A stretch of 64,000 bases of DNA, from contig NZ_JAHKPT010000025.1 of the NCBI RefSeq assembly GCF_018860635.1, positions 167,867 to 231,866 of the forward strand. The letters are read 5' to 3'. Below, piece after piece: positions 17,765 through 26,531 of the stretch (its first letter is position 1; every line of letters begins with the position of its first letter). The stretch comes from Aliiglaciecola lipolytica (GTDB lineage Bacteria; Pseudomonadota; Gammaproteobacteria; Enterobacterales; Alteromonadaceae). The notes under the pieces are model-generated. The model did not search any database. It was not told the origin of the DNA and saw only the letters and a program-made list of their open reading frames with translations. A program made the translations under genes and the position numbers.

Positions 17765-18499
17765 TCACCATGGAATCGGTTGATTATCCCAATCAATAAA
17801 ATGCGGAGCTTGGTTGAAGTCTAATGTTTGCAGGTGTGATAGTAGTCTTTGCACAGTAAAATCCACACTAAATAACTTTTCCTTTGGCACATTGGATTGA
17901 AAAGGTTTAGACAACCCCGTATCTACTGTACCTGGGTGATAACAGATAAGTTCTACGTTTTTAAATCGACGTTTGTATTCCACCTGACTAGTTTTCACGA
18001 GCATGTTTAACGCGGCTTTACTGGCTCGGTAACCGTACCAACCTCCCAGTTTATTATCTTCTATACTGGCTACTCGGGCCGATAGAAAAACCACTTGAGA
18101 ATGAACCGATTTAGAAAAAAGCATAGGCAGGTGTTTTAACCACATCATAGGCGCCAGAGTATTTACTTTAAAGTAGTATTCCAATTGTCTAGCTGTAACA
18201 TCCTCTAGCCTTTTTTCTGGCCTCACCACCCCCGCTATGTCGTCGGCATGAAGAACGCCGATACAACAAATAACCAGGCTAAATTGACCGTATGCTTGCA
18301 ACTCTTTACAAAGGTTCTCTACTTGCACTTCATCTACACTGTCTAGTTGATGAGTGCAGAGTTTTGGATGTTCGATTTTATCGGGTCTTCTAGATACAGC
18401 ATGGACAACATCGAAGTGACTGTTATGACACAATCGACGAACAAGCTCGGCACCAATACCTGATGAACTGCCAATAATTAGCGCATTTGTTTTTTGCAT
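17765..18499 (-). CDS. Short-chain dehydrogenase/reductase (SDR), CsgA-like
   Basis: 244 residues. The cofactor loop is IIGSSSGIGAELVRRL and the active-site segment is VFLSARVAS followed by YRASKAALNML (Tyr-x3-Lys). SVDEVQVENLCKEL reflects the usual Asp-binding turn. It resembles the small C-factor/CsgA-like SDRs of gammaproteobacteria. Substrate unknown. Stands alone, divergent from msrA. Confidence 0.85.
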   Translation of the reverse strand: MQKTNALIIGSSSGIGAELVRRLCHNSHFDVVHAVSRRPDKIEHPKLCTHQLDSVDEVQVENLCKELQAYGQFSLVICCIGVLHADDIAGVVRPEKRLEDVTARQLEYYFKVNTLAPMMWLKHLPMLFSKSVHSQVVFLSARVASIEDNKLGGWYGYRASKAALNMLVKTSQVEYKRRFKNVELICYHPGTVDTGLSKPFQSNVPKEKLFSVDFTVQRLLSHLQTLDFNQAPHFIDWDNQPIPW

Positions 18500-18715
18500 A
18501 ACTGAATTTTACCTCTGTATTTAGAGCTCAATAGCTTGCCCCTTTCCGCTAACTCAATTATTCCCATGCACATCACTAAGCAAAATAAGAGAGGGTTAAG
18601 CGGGCAATGATAATCTTAGTACGCAAAACTATCTGTTGTGGATGCCTTGAACTAAACTAAATTCGTTACCATGTTAAGTGCAACAATTCACGAAAACTTA
18701 TTTTCTGAGGAAAAA

Positions 18716-19252
18716 ATGGCAAATATTCAACAAGCAACCCTAGCAGGCGGCTGTTTCTGGTGTATTGAATCAGCATTCAACTCTGTTGATGGCATCCAAT
18801 CAGCTTATTCAGGTTATGCTGCAGGTCACATTGATAATCCAACTTATGAGCAAGTTTGCAGTGGCTCAACGGGCCATGCTGAAGTGGTGAGAGTCAATTT
18901 TGATGCGGATAAAATTTCGTTTCGAGATGTATTGGAAATATTCTTTTCTTTGCACAACCCCACCCAATTAAATAGACAAGGCAATGATGTAGGCAGCCAA
19001 TATAGAAGTGCTATTTTTTATCATAATGATGAACAGAAGAAATTAGCCGAAGAGATTATCGCGGAAATTGAAGAGCAAAAGATCTGGCCAGACCCTGTCG
19101 TTACCGAAGTCACGGAAATCAACAATTATTACCAAGCCGAAGATTATCATCAGGATTATTTCACTAACAACCCACAGAACCAGTATTGCAATATGGTCGT
19201 GGCCCCTAAATTAGCGAAATTTAAAAAGAACTTTGCCAGTCGATTGAAATGA
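18716..19252 (+). CDS. msrA: Peptide methionine (S)-S-oxide reductase MsrA
   Basis: 178 residues. The catalytic motif GGCFWCIESAF contains the attacking Cys; SGYAAGH, TGHAEVV, FFSLHNPTQLNRQGNDVGSQ and YHQDYF are the other conserved MsrA blocks. It repairs oxidised methionine (S-epimer) with thioredoxin as reductant. ATG 18716 is chosen because TGAGGAAAA lies right before it; a further ATG at 18671 would add 15 residues without a ribosome site. Later Cys QYCNMVV may act as the resolving residue. No msrB partner in the window. Confidence 0.95.
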   Translation: MANIQQATLAGGCFWCIESAFNSVDGIQSAYSGYAAGHIDNPTYEQVCSGSTGHAEVVRVNFDADKISFRDVLEIFFSLHNPTQLNRQGNDVGSQYRSAIFYHNDEQKKLAEEIIAEIEEQKIWPDPVVTEVTEINNYYQAEDYHQDYFTNNPQNQYCNMVVAPKLAKFKKNFASRLK

Positions 19253-19287
19253 CAACGTTTTAACTATCAGGATATTCGAATAACAAA

Positions 19288-19326
19288 CAGCATAACCGAT
19301 AAGTATTTAACTCGTCGGTTACGCTG
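19288..19326. terminator. Hairpin between convergent genes, weak terminator
   Basis: CAGCATAACCGA (19288-19299) and TCGGTTACGCTG (19315-19326) pair with one mismatch around a 15-base loop. No clear U run, so termination efficiency is doubtful. Confidence 0.4.
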
Positions 19327-19334
19327 GTTCTTAT

Positions 19335-20447
19335 TTAGTTAAACCAATTAGGATCGATAGGCATAGAAAATAACAGCGGCGCCATTTGTTCGTATTTAGT
19401 TCGATTCGTTTCACAAACAACGTTTTCTTTGTAATATTTTTTCCACGGGTCGTTGATCATCCAAATTTTATCTCCCACTACAGCCAACCCCTCTAAAGAA
19501 GCGTTATTCATTAACTCCCATTGACCACAATTAGGATCATTAGAATTAGTAGGTGCGTAATAGTGAACTGGGATAATTTTGGTTTCGTGTTGTTTTTTTA
19601 AATCAACCAACCAAATATTGTTATCATTTCTAGCGGCAGCAACTAAATAGCCAGGGTGATTAGTTCTAGGCAAATAGTCCATGGCATTAATCGGATGATT
19701 ACCGGATTCAAACTTTGGTAATCTGAGCTCCAAATCAGTTACTTGAACAAAGTCATCAGATGCCCAAAAAGAATCTTCGACTTTGACTGAGAAGATTCGA
19801 GCGTTTACTTGTTTGTCCTTCTCCAAGCCCAAATAAAGAGTGCCATCGGGTCCAAAAGTCATCGCTTCGATACCGTCATTGGGGAAATTGCCAATGTTTA
19901 ATGATGCTTCAAACTGTAATGGCCTTACATGCGTGATCAACAATGAATTGTCGTCTTGTAGCTCAAGTCGCACTAACAATGTTGGATAGTCAGTTGAACC
20001 GCTGTTTCGATATTTTTCAAAACAACTTTCTGACATGCTTTCACCACGAGTCGCATCTTCGGTGACAACCACAAACACTTTATCATTACGCGGATCAACG
20101 GCAAGTGCCTCTAGATCAGGCGCATCATTTAAATATGCGGCAAAACAACTCTGCTGAACAGCTTCCGACATAACAAATAACAGTGATTCTTCTAAAACCA
20201 GTGCATTTTTAGGCTCGATAACATGTAGCTGCTTACGCTGAGAAATATCCGCACTTCCATCAGAGACAGAAAGTAATTTCCCACGCCAACTTTTAAGTCC
20301 GGAAGTTTGTGGATCAAGCATCACATCGCCAGTAGATTCAGTTAACCACTGACCTTGCAAAGGAATACTTTGTGATTTCTGCTCTTTCTCTTCCGCGCAC
20401 CCCGCCAGTCCAACAACAACTAAAAAAATTAGACTCAGTTTCTTCAT
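19335..20447 (-). CDS. Lipoprotein with phytase-like / esterase-like beta-propeller
   Basis: 370 residues from ATG 20447, which has GGAAAGGA just upstream. LIFLVVVGLAGC is a lipobox, so the protein is lipid-anchored at Cys. The mature part repeats blades of the type DLEALAVDPRNDKVFVV, GIEAMTFGPDGTLYLGLE, NAMDYLPRTNHPGYLVAA and SLEGLAVVGDKIWMIND, characteristic of the phytase-like propeller fold. Whether it cleaves phosphate esters is not shown. It is divergent from a PhoD-like phosphatase gene (20583), with about 135 bases between them. Confidence 0.7.
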   Translation of the reverse strand: MKKLSLIFLVVVGLAGCAEEKEQKSQSIPLQGQWLTESTGDVMLDPQTSGLKSWRGKLLSVSDGSADISQRKQLHVIEPKNALVLEESLLFVMSEAVQQSCFAAYLNDAPDLEALAVDPRNDKVFVVVTEDATRGESMSESCFEKYRNSGSTDYPTLLVRLELQDDNSLLITHVRPLQFEASLNIGNFPNDGIEAMTFGPDGTLYLGLEKDKQVNARIFSVKVEDSFWASDDFVQVTDLELRLPKFESGNHPINAMDYLPRTNHPGYLVAAARNDNNIWLVDLKKQHETKIIPVHYYAPTNSNDPNCGQWELMNNASLEGLAVVGDKIWMINDPWKKYYKENVVCETNRTKYEQMAPLLFSMPIDPNWFN

Positions 20448-20582
20448 TATTCCTTTCCTCATCCTTCGGCAGGTTTTATAAGTTGTTAATTTATTAATAG
20501 CAAGTAAATCAGAAAACTATTTGCTTGTTCGCTTAAAACTAATGCAAACTGAATAGAAATTTCGACTATTTTTAATATTGCT

Positions 20583-22499
20583 TTGGTAAAATCAAGACTT
20601 TCTCAACATCCTCCCAAAGAATTGCCCCCGATTATTGCGGGACCTATTCTTCGTGCAATTGATGAAACTAGTATTACATTGTGGATGCTAGTTAGTCACA
20701 AATACGAATTCGATGCTAAAGTCTGGACCAAAGAGTCTGATATCTTATATCACCAGAATATTGACGAACACTCAAATATCGTCAGAGTAGGCAAAAATGC
20801 GTTCATTTACGTCACTACCTTAGCACTTTCTGAATCGTTAACGGAAGCGACCCGCTATTTTTACGACATTACCCTTACCGATAACCAAGGCATTCGTAAA
20901 ACCTTGCAAGAATTGATGCCTGACATAGTGTATAACCAGCAAAGCTCTCCGAGTTTCTTTTTTAATAGGCAAATCAATAACGTCTTACATGGCTCCTGCC
21001 GTAAACCTCATCACAATAGTAAGGATGGGATGCTATCTATTGATCAGGCTTTGGAACAGTCATTTGCAGATGAAGCCTCAGCACCCGATTTACTCATATT
21101 ATCTGGCGATCAGGCTTATATTGATGATGTGGCAGGCCCGACTTTATTCGCTATTAACCAAGTTATTGAGTATTTAGGTTTATTCCAAGAAGAACTGTCA
21201 GGGGCGACAATAGATAGTAGTAAGCAATTACCAACTGATGAAAATTGTTATTACCAACGCCCTACTTTGTTACCTGACAATGATACAACTGAAAACGTAA
21301 TGTCTTACTTTTTCAAGGGTAAAAAGAAACCGATATTTACTTCGGTAAATGCAAATAACCATTTGATAAGCTTCGCAGAAGTAATAGGTATGTACGCGCT
21401 AATATGGTCTCCTGAAATGTGGCGTTTTAGCAAACTTGAAGCAGACAATATCGCCCCTCAATATCAAGCTACCTACGCAGAAGAATTGCATTGGGTAGAA
21501 GAATTTAAACAGGGGTTACCTAAAGTGCGCCGAGCAATGGCGCATATTCCTGTGTATATGATATTCGACGACCATGACATTACCGACGATTGGAACTTAA
21601 CCCGAGGTTGGGAGGAAGCGGTTTATAACAATGCGTTTGCTAAACGCATTGTTGGTAATGCCTTAATTGGATATTGGCTGTGCCAAGGTTGGGGCAATGA
21701 TGTAACAAAACTTTCTCCGCTCACAGAAAAATTACTGCCTTTTTTCAGCGATAGTGGTATCGAACAACATGATCAGGTTATTGATATTTTGCTGCACTGG
21801 GACCAATGGCATTATACCTTGAACACTCACCCGAAAATTGTTGTGTTAGACACGCGGACTCAGCGTTGGCGCTCGGAATCAAGTTTAAGTAAACCTTCAG
21901 GATTGATGGACTGGGAAGCGTTATGCGACTTACAACAAGAGTTGATCGATCAACCCGCTGTTATTATGGTTTCCGCAGCACCGATATTCGGTGTTAAACT
22001 GATTGAGACCATTCAGCGCATTTTTACCTTTTTTGGTCGAGCATTAATGGTTGATGCGGAAAACTGGATGGCGCACAAAGGCACTGCGAGTGTGATTCTT
22101 AATATTTTCCGGCATTACAAAACGCCCCCCAATTTTGTGATCTTATCTGGTGACGTACATTATTCCTTTGTCTACGACATAACCCTAAAATTCAGGCGCA
22201 ACAGTCCCCACATCACTCAAATAACCAGTAGCGGTATTAAAAACGAGTTTCCAGAAAAATTAATAAGTTGGTTTGATAGACTGAATCAGATTTTATTCGG
22301 TCCAAAGTCACCGTTGAACTGGTTCACACAACGTCGCAACATGACTATTCGCCATCGCCGTCCTAGCAACCAACAAATAAGAACGCTTCTAAACGGAGCG
22401 GGAATAGGCCAATTGAAAGTAAACGACGATTGCACCGAAGTAGAAGCCTCTGTTCTATTAGCAAATGGTGAGCAAGTCACTTTTATCAAAAAAGATTGA
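20583..22499 (+). CDS. PhoD-like metallophosphatase
   Basis: 638 residues. Metal-binding motifs of the PhoD/PhoX-like phosphodiesterase fold are LSGDQAYIDDVAGP, MIFDDHDITDDWN and ILSGDVHYSF, in the expected order, with CRKPHHNSKDG upstream. No signal peptide is seen, so this looks like the cytoplasmic PhoD-like 2 class and not the Tat-exported alkaline phosphatase D. The start is a TTG without a clear ribosome site; LPPIIAGPILRAI a few residues in is where the conserved domain starts. The adjacent divergent gene encodes a phytase-like lipoprotein. Confidence 0.85.
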   Translation: MVKSRLSQHPPKELPPIIAGPILRAIDETSITLWMLVSHKYEFDAKVWTKESDILYHQNIDEHSNIVRVGKNAFIYVTTLALSESLTEATRYFYDITLTDNQGIRKTLQELMPDIVYNQQSSPSFFFNRQINNVLHGSCRKPHHNSKDGMLSIDQALEQSFADEASAPDLLILSGDQAYIDDVAGPTLFAINQVIEYLGLFQEELSGATIDSSKQLPTDENCYYQRPTLLPDNDTTENVMSYFFKGKKKPIFTSVNANNHLISFAEVIGMYALIWSPEMWRFSKLEADNIAPQYQATYAEELHWVEEFKQGLPKVRRAMAHIPVYMIFDDHDITDDWNLTRGWEEAVYNNAFAKRIVGNALIGYWLCQGWGNDVTKLSPLTEKLLPFFSDSGIEQHDQVIDILLHWDQWHYTLNTHPKIVVLDTRTQRWRSESSLSKPSGLMDWEALCDLQQELIDQPAVIMVSAAPIFGVKLIETIQRIFTFFGRALMVDAENWMAHKGTASVILNIFRHYKTPPNFVILSGDVHYSFVYDITLKFRRNSPHITQITSSGIKNEFPEKLISWFDRLNQILFGPKSPLNWFTQRRNMTIRHRRPSNQQIRTLLNGAGIGQLKVNDDCTEVEASVLLANGEQVTFIKKD

Positions 22500-22676
22500 C
22501 GCCACATCATCGACTCTGCAGTAGTTAAAACGGCTGCTAACAGATAAAAATAAAAAATCGTTGGATATTGATAGCGCATACAGAGACAATAATGGTTGAG
22601 TAATCGTTAATACCTATTTCGTTTAGGAGCGTTTCTAAATAACGCATCCCTTATCGGAATTAGTATGAGGAAAAAA

Positions 22677-23219
22677 ATGTCAGAAAACGCCCTAAACATT
22701 GGTTTATTTTTCGGTTCTACCACCTGTTATACAGAAATGGCCGCAGAAAAAATCCAATCAGAAATCAACGAACTTTTCGATGCCCCTGTTGTTCAACTAT
22801 TTAATATAAAAGACGTAGCATTGAGCAAAGCACAATCATTCGACATATTGTTGTTCGGCATTTCCACATGGGATTTTGGTGAATTGCAGGAAGATTGGGA
22901 GTCGACTTGGGATGATATTAAAAGCCTGAACTTAAAAGGAAAAACCGTTGCCTTGTTCGGATTAGGAGACCAAATTGGTTATGCCGACTGGTTTCAGGAT
23001 GCGCTAGGAATGTTACACGACGAGTTAGCAGTGCTTGAGTGTGAATTTATAGGCTATTGGCCCAATCAAGGATATGAGTTTAATCATTCCAAAGGACTGA
23101 CTGCAGATAAAAGTCATTTTGTTGGATTATCATTAGATGATGAAAACCAATACGACTTAAGCGAACAACGTATCAGTCAATGGTGTGAACAACTGCTGAC
23201 TGAAATTCCACTAAGCTAG
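22677..23219 (+). CDS. fldB: Flavodoxin FldB
   Basis: 180 residues. The FMN phosphate loop FFGSTTCYTEMAAEKI, the W-loop FGISTWDFGELQEDWESTW, and ALFGLGDQIGYADWFQDALGML followed by FIGYWPNQGYEF match the long-chain flavodoxin FldB closely. It carries single electrons at low potential to flavodoxin-dependent enzymes. ATG 22677 is preferred (TGAGGAAAAAA directly upstream) over ATG 22665. A putative zincin gene follows after 7 bases and is likely co-transcribed. Confidence 0.92.
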   Translation: MSENALNIGLFFGSTTCYTEMAAEKIQSEINELFDAPVVQLFNIKDVALSKAQSFDILLFGISTWDFGELQEDWESTWDDIKSLNLKGKTVALFGLGDQIGYADWFQDALGMLHDELAVLECEFIGYWPNQGYEFNHSKGLTADKSHFVGLSLDDENQYDLSEQRISQWCEQLLTEIPLS

Positions 23220-23226
23220 CCATCTA

Positions 23227-24009
23227 ATGTCGGATATTATCCCTAGAATTCAGCGACCTTTTTATCGAAACGGTGCAGAGCATCGGGCGGGAGCGGACGT
23301 AAGTTTTGGAGATATTCGTAAAATTTTCGGTTTCAAGACGATTCAAATCGGAAAATGGGTAACCCAATCGGAGCAACAGTTAGCGGCTAACCTATTTTTC
23401 GATGCGCTGTGTGACTTAATGGACATCTTGCAAGTCAATGAGCAAGTCATTTCCCTCAATGGTACTTTGTCACTGGCTTTTGGGATTGGCGGACAAAAGC
23501 ACAGTAGCGCACATTATCATGCACCTAAGAGACAACTATCCTTAGCTAAAAATGCAGGTGGCGGCGCCCTAGCCCATGAGTGGTTCCATGGTTTCGATCA
23601 TTACATTAGCGCTAAAATGTATTCCACAAACCTACCCCATGCATTTGCCTCTAGTCTTTGGTTAGAAGATGCCATAATGCATTCACATCCTTTAAACCAA
23701 ACCCTCTCGAATTGGTTTCAAACCTTATTTTTAGACAGTAATGGAATCGAGCCCAGCGAATATGTCACACGCTGCGTACAAGCAGATAAAAGCATGCAAC
23801 TGTATTATTTCGCTCAACCACAAGAGATGGCTGCAAGGGCGTTTGAAGCGGCTATTCAGGATCAAAGCGTTAAAAATGCATTCCTAGTGCAAGGCACAAA
23901 ACAAACTGTAGAAGCACAAGTAGGAATATATCCGATTGAAAAACATAGGTTAGAAAGTAACGCTAGTGTGCTGAAATATTTTAGAATTTTGGGGAAAGCG
24001 CTCAATTAA
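23227..24009 (+). CDS. Putative zincin-like protein (CLCA_X / LPD1-like)
   Basis: 260 residues, no signal peptide. ALAHEWFHGFDHYI contains an HExxHxxxH pattern, which could bind zinc in a gluzincin or metzincin-like site, with QEMAARAFEAAIQ further on providing a candidate third acidic ligand helix. FFDALCDLMDIL and SLAFGIGGQKHSSAHY precede it. I recall this type as a CLCA_X family protein carrying a large polyvalent protein-associated domain; the name is from memory. It starts 7 bases after fldB. No substrate known; proteolysis is inference from the motif. Confidence 0.65.
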   Translation: MSDIIPRIQRPFYRNGAEHRAGADVSFGDIRKIFGFKTIQIGKWVTQSEQQLAANLFFDALCDLMDILQVNEQVISLNGTLSLAFGIGGQKHSSAHYHAPKRQLSLAKNAGGGALAHEWFHGFDHYISAKMYSTNLPHAFASSLWLEDAIMHSHPLNQTLSNWFQTLFLDSNGIEPSEYVTRCVQADKSMQLYYFAQPQEMAARAFEAAIQDQSVKNAFLVQGTKQTVEAQVGIYPIEKHRLESNASVLKYFRILGKALN

Positions 24010-24138
24010 CGGGCAATTTTAAACTCAAATTAAAATTAATTGCTAAAATCTAGCAACAAATTTCATTTAACGCATTTACTCTGACACCAAAGTGATTCTA
24101 TACTAGGACATTAACGATTAGTAACTGTGGTTGAATTT

Positions 24139-24549
24139 ATGAGAAAGAAAAAGCACGGCTCCGCTGATGACGAAGCTCAAATTGATATGACCCCCATGCT
24201 AGACATCGTTTTTATTATGTTGATTTTCTTCATTGTAACGACGTCTTTTGTAAAAGAAGCTGGCTTGATGGCTAATCGTCCAAAGGCTCCAGATGCGCCG
24301 CCGCCGCCAAGTAATGCAAAAACATTGGCGATACGAATTGATCAGCAAGGTACCATTGTAATGGATAACCGTGAAGTTGATATCCGTCGTGTTGTGGCAA
24401 ACATCCAAAGCTTTTTAGCAGAGAATAATACTGATTCTGCAGCGATCCAGGCTCATTCAAAAACCAAGCACGGTATCGTGGTTGAAGTAATGAACCAAGC
24501 CAAAGAAGCAGGAATAGACAAAGTGTCAATTCTTGTTAAAGACAGCTGA
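24139..24549 (+). CDS. ExbD/TolR family biopolymer transport protein
   Basis: 136 residues. DEAQIDMTPMLDIVFIMLIFFIVTTSF is the conserved N-terminal membrane helix with the proton-binding Asp, and the remaining ~95 residues form the periplasmic domain. ExbD works with ExbB in the TonB energising complex. No exbB or tonB is next to it, which is unusual: alteromonads normally cluster these genes. ATG 24139 was chosen; a GTG 12 bases earlier is possible. A strong terminator follows at once, so this gene is transcribed alone. Confidence 0.85.
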   Translation: MRKKKHGSADDEAQIDMTPMLDIVFIMLIFFIVTTSFVKEAGLMANRPKAPDAPPPPSNAKTLAIRIDQQGTIVMDNREVDIRRVVANIQSFLAENNTDSAAIQAHSKTKHGIVVEVMNQAKEAGIDKVSILVKDS

Positions 24550-24570
24550 TAAGATTCAAGTTGATTTTAA

Positions 24571-24598
24571 AAGCCCTTCAATTGAAGGGCTTTTTTTT
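24571..24598 (+). terminator. Intrinsic terminator after the exbD-like gene
   Basis: AAGCCCTTC, loop AATT, GAAGGGCTT, then an eight-T run (through 24598). Perfect 9-bp stem. Confidence 0.93.
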
Positions 24599-24655
24599 GG
24601 CTATTACTTTGTCATGACTCAAACTTGAGAATTATTCAGGTCATAGTTAACTTAA

Positions 24656-25033
24656 CTAAACAAAGTCTTTAATAATACGTTTGACCGAACGATGGTTTCT
24701 GGCTACACAGACATCATCAGCCACATGATCGGCAGGATAACCATACAACCCAAACCTATCTCCCTTGCTGTGAGTGATGATAACAACATGCTCAGGTGGC
24801 TTATCAATATTGCCTCGAAATGGATCAATTACTGGCACCTCATAGCGCCCAAGTTTGATTAGTGCCACACGTCGCCCATTACGATACATAAATCTGTCGA
24901 AAACGGAGTTATTTAAGATACTGTAAACTGCAAATTTGGGAATTTGAAACGGAATACCTTGCCATACAATTTCAACAATTTGCAGCTTATCGGCTAAGTT
25001 AGAGATTGAATCCGGTAGTTCAATATCACGCAT
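24656..25033 (-). CDS. CheW-like domain protein
   Basis: 125 residues. GIPFQIPKFAVYSILNNSVFD, GRRVALIKLGRYEVPVIDPF and VVIITHSKGDRFGLYGYPADHV follow the strand pattern of the CheW beta barrel, including the LIxLGxxxVPVIDP segment. It is shorter than CheW (about 165 residues) and lacks its first strand. It stands alone, downstream of nothing related to chemotaxis. It may link a receptor to CheA, or be a degraded CheW with a new role. Confidence 0.55.
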   Translation of the reverse strand: MRDIELPDSISNLADKLQIVEIVWQGIPFQIPKFAVYSILNNSVFDRFMYRNGRRVALIKLGRYEVPVIDPFRGNIDKPPEHVVIITHSKGDRFGLYGYPADHVADDVCVARNHRSVKRIIKDFV

Positions 25034-25145
25034 ACATCACCACTTTATCTAAACCATCTAAATTAAATATAGCAACAAATATGCTAAGAGAAAATTGTTT
25101 GTATAAAAAACCTTCAGCAAAGCAACTTAAAGTAACCATGCCGAT

Positions 25146-25889
25146 TCAAAAATTAATATAGTAGTCCCGACAAAGATCTAGGTATTCATCGGAATAAGCG
25201 CCTTGTTGGTTATGTATACTGAATTCCTTTGTAATTAGCTCTGTTTGACTAAATCCAAACCTTAGTAATTGACGTATTGCCGGCTTAGAAGGATTTGATT
25301 TCACCACTGTTAGCATTTGACAGAAAAGGCCTTGCTGCTTAGCAAGAGTAAAGATATCGCCACTTTGCAACGGTAATATGCAGTAAAAATGCCCATGCGG
25401 TGTTAATAAATTAGATACTGAGTGGAATAATTCGGCGAGGCTTAAGCGCGTATCGTGTCTAGCTTGCCTTCTTGATTCAGTCATGAAATTAGCGTCTGTG
25501 ACTTCTAGCTCTCCCATTTTTCCTTCAAAGTATGGCGGATTGCTAACAATTAAGTCGTATTGAGATGACCTAGGTAATTGCTGCAAAGCTGTATGTTGGA
25601 AAGACAGTTTTGTTGTCCACGGACAGTTGTTCGCATTTTTTCGAGCCTGTAAAACCGCTTTCTCATCAACATCTATGCCCAATATGTGACTTTGCTCGGC
25701 AGCTCGTTGCGCCAACATAATCGCAATTAAGCCACTGCCGGTTCCAATATCTAAAATAGAAGAGTAATTGCCTTTCGCCACCCAGCTTCCTAACAATATC
25801 CCATCAGTTCCCACTTTCATGGCACAATCTTTATGTTCAATATCGAATTGTTTAAATCGAAATCCGTTAAATTTAGTTTTGGGGATCAT
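25146..25889 (-). CDS. trmN6: tRNA1(Val) (adenine(37)-N6)-methyltransferase TrmN6
   Basis: 247 residues. FKQFDIEHKDCAMKVGTDGILLG is the N-terminal family signature, LDIGTGSGLIAIMLAQR is the S-adenosylmethionine loop, and IVSNPPYFEG is the NPPY catalytic motif of an N6-adenine methylase. It methylates A37 of tRNA(Val) in E. coli (YfiC). Gene is monocistronic with clear gaps each side. Confidence 0.93.
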   Translation of the reverse strand: MIPKTKFNGFRFKQFDIEHKDCAMKVGTDGILLGSWVAKGNYSSILDIGTGSGLIAIMLAQRAAEQSHILGIDVDEKAVLQARKNANNCPWTTKLSFQHTALQQLPRSSQYDLIVSNPPYFEGKMGELEVTDANFMTESRRQARHDTRLSLAELFHSVSNLLTPHGHFYCILPLQSGDIFTLAKQQGLFCQMLTVVKSNPSKPAIRQLLRFGFSQTELITKEFSIHNQQGAYSDEYLDLCRDYYINF

Positions 25890-25972
25890 TTGGAAGGATC
25901 ACTTACTTGCACGCTGCTATTCATAAAGTAGACGAGGTGGAAAATCATTCCCACCTAATTTGGCTATATCGC

Positions 25973-26344
25973 TTAAAACATATAATCGGCAAGGGTACGT
26001 TGAATGCCAACTACCACATTTTTATTTAATTCTTTTTCAATTGGCTCATCAATTCCAGATATCCAAATTTTGAACTCAGCATCTAAATCGAAATGTCCTG
26101 CGGTTTCCAGTTTAAATTGGGTAATTGCCCGATAAGGAATTGAGTGATAGTCGACTTTCCTTCCAGTTAAACCTTGTTTATCTATTAATATCAAACGCTT
26201 ATTAGTAAAGACGTACATATCACGGATTTCTTTAAATACACGTTCTATGGTTTCACTTGCCCCTATGATAGGAGCTAACTCTTCACTAACGTCAGCCACA
26301 TTAATTTCTGACGCATTCCCCATTATTTTGTCTAACAATCCCAT
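25973..26344 (-). CDS. Bacterial PH-domain protein (bPH_1 type)
   Basis: 123 residues. RDMYVFTNKRLILIDKQGLTGRK and DYHSIPYRAITQFKLETAGHFDLDAEFKIWI form the seven-stranded barrel core of PF08000-type proteins, followed by the final helix. ATG 26344 has AGGAGA upstream. Such proteins are widespread; no ligand is known. An ATG 18 bases earlier is too far from the ribosome site. Confidence 0.85.
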   Translation of the reverse strand: MGLLDKIMGNASEINVADVSEELAPIIGASETIERVFKEIRDMYVFTNKRLILIDKQGLTGRKVDYHSIPYRAITQFKLETAGHFDLDAEFKIWISGIDEPIEKELNKNVVVGIQRTLADYMF

Positions 26345-26531
26345 TTTTGTCTCCTGATTCATGTTGCGGTATTAAGCATAGGGGATTGGTTGCAAAACAC
26401 AATACACCTATACCCATTGTGTCGAGTTTATGCTTCACTAGGAAATCAAAAATAAACGTCAGACGAAGTAAGCCGCTTACTATACATAAAATCTGTAGAT
26501 AACGACTTAATATGCGAAAAAAGGAGTCTAG

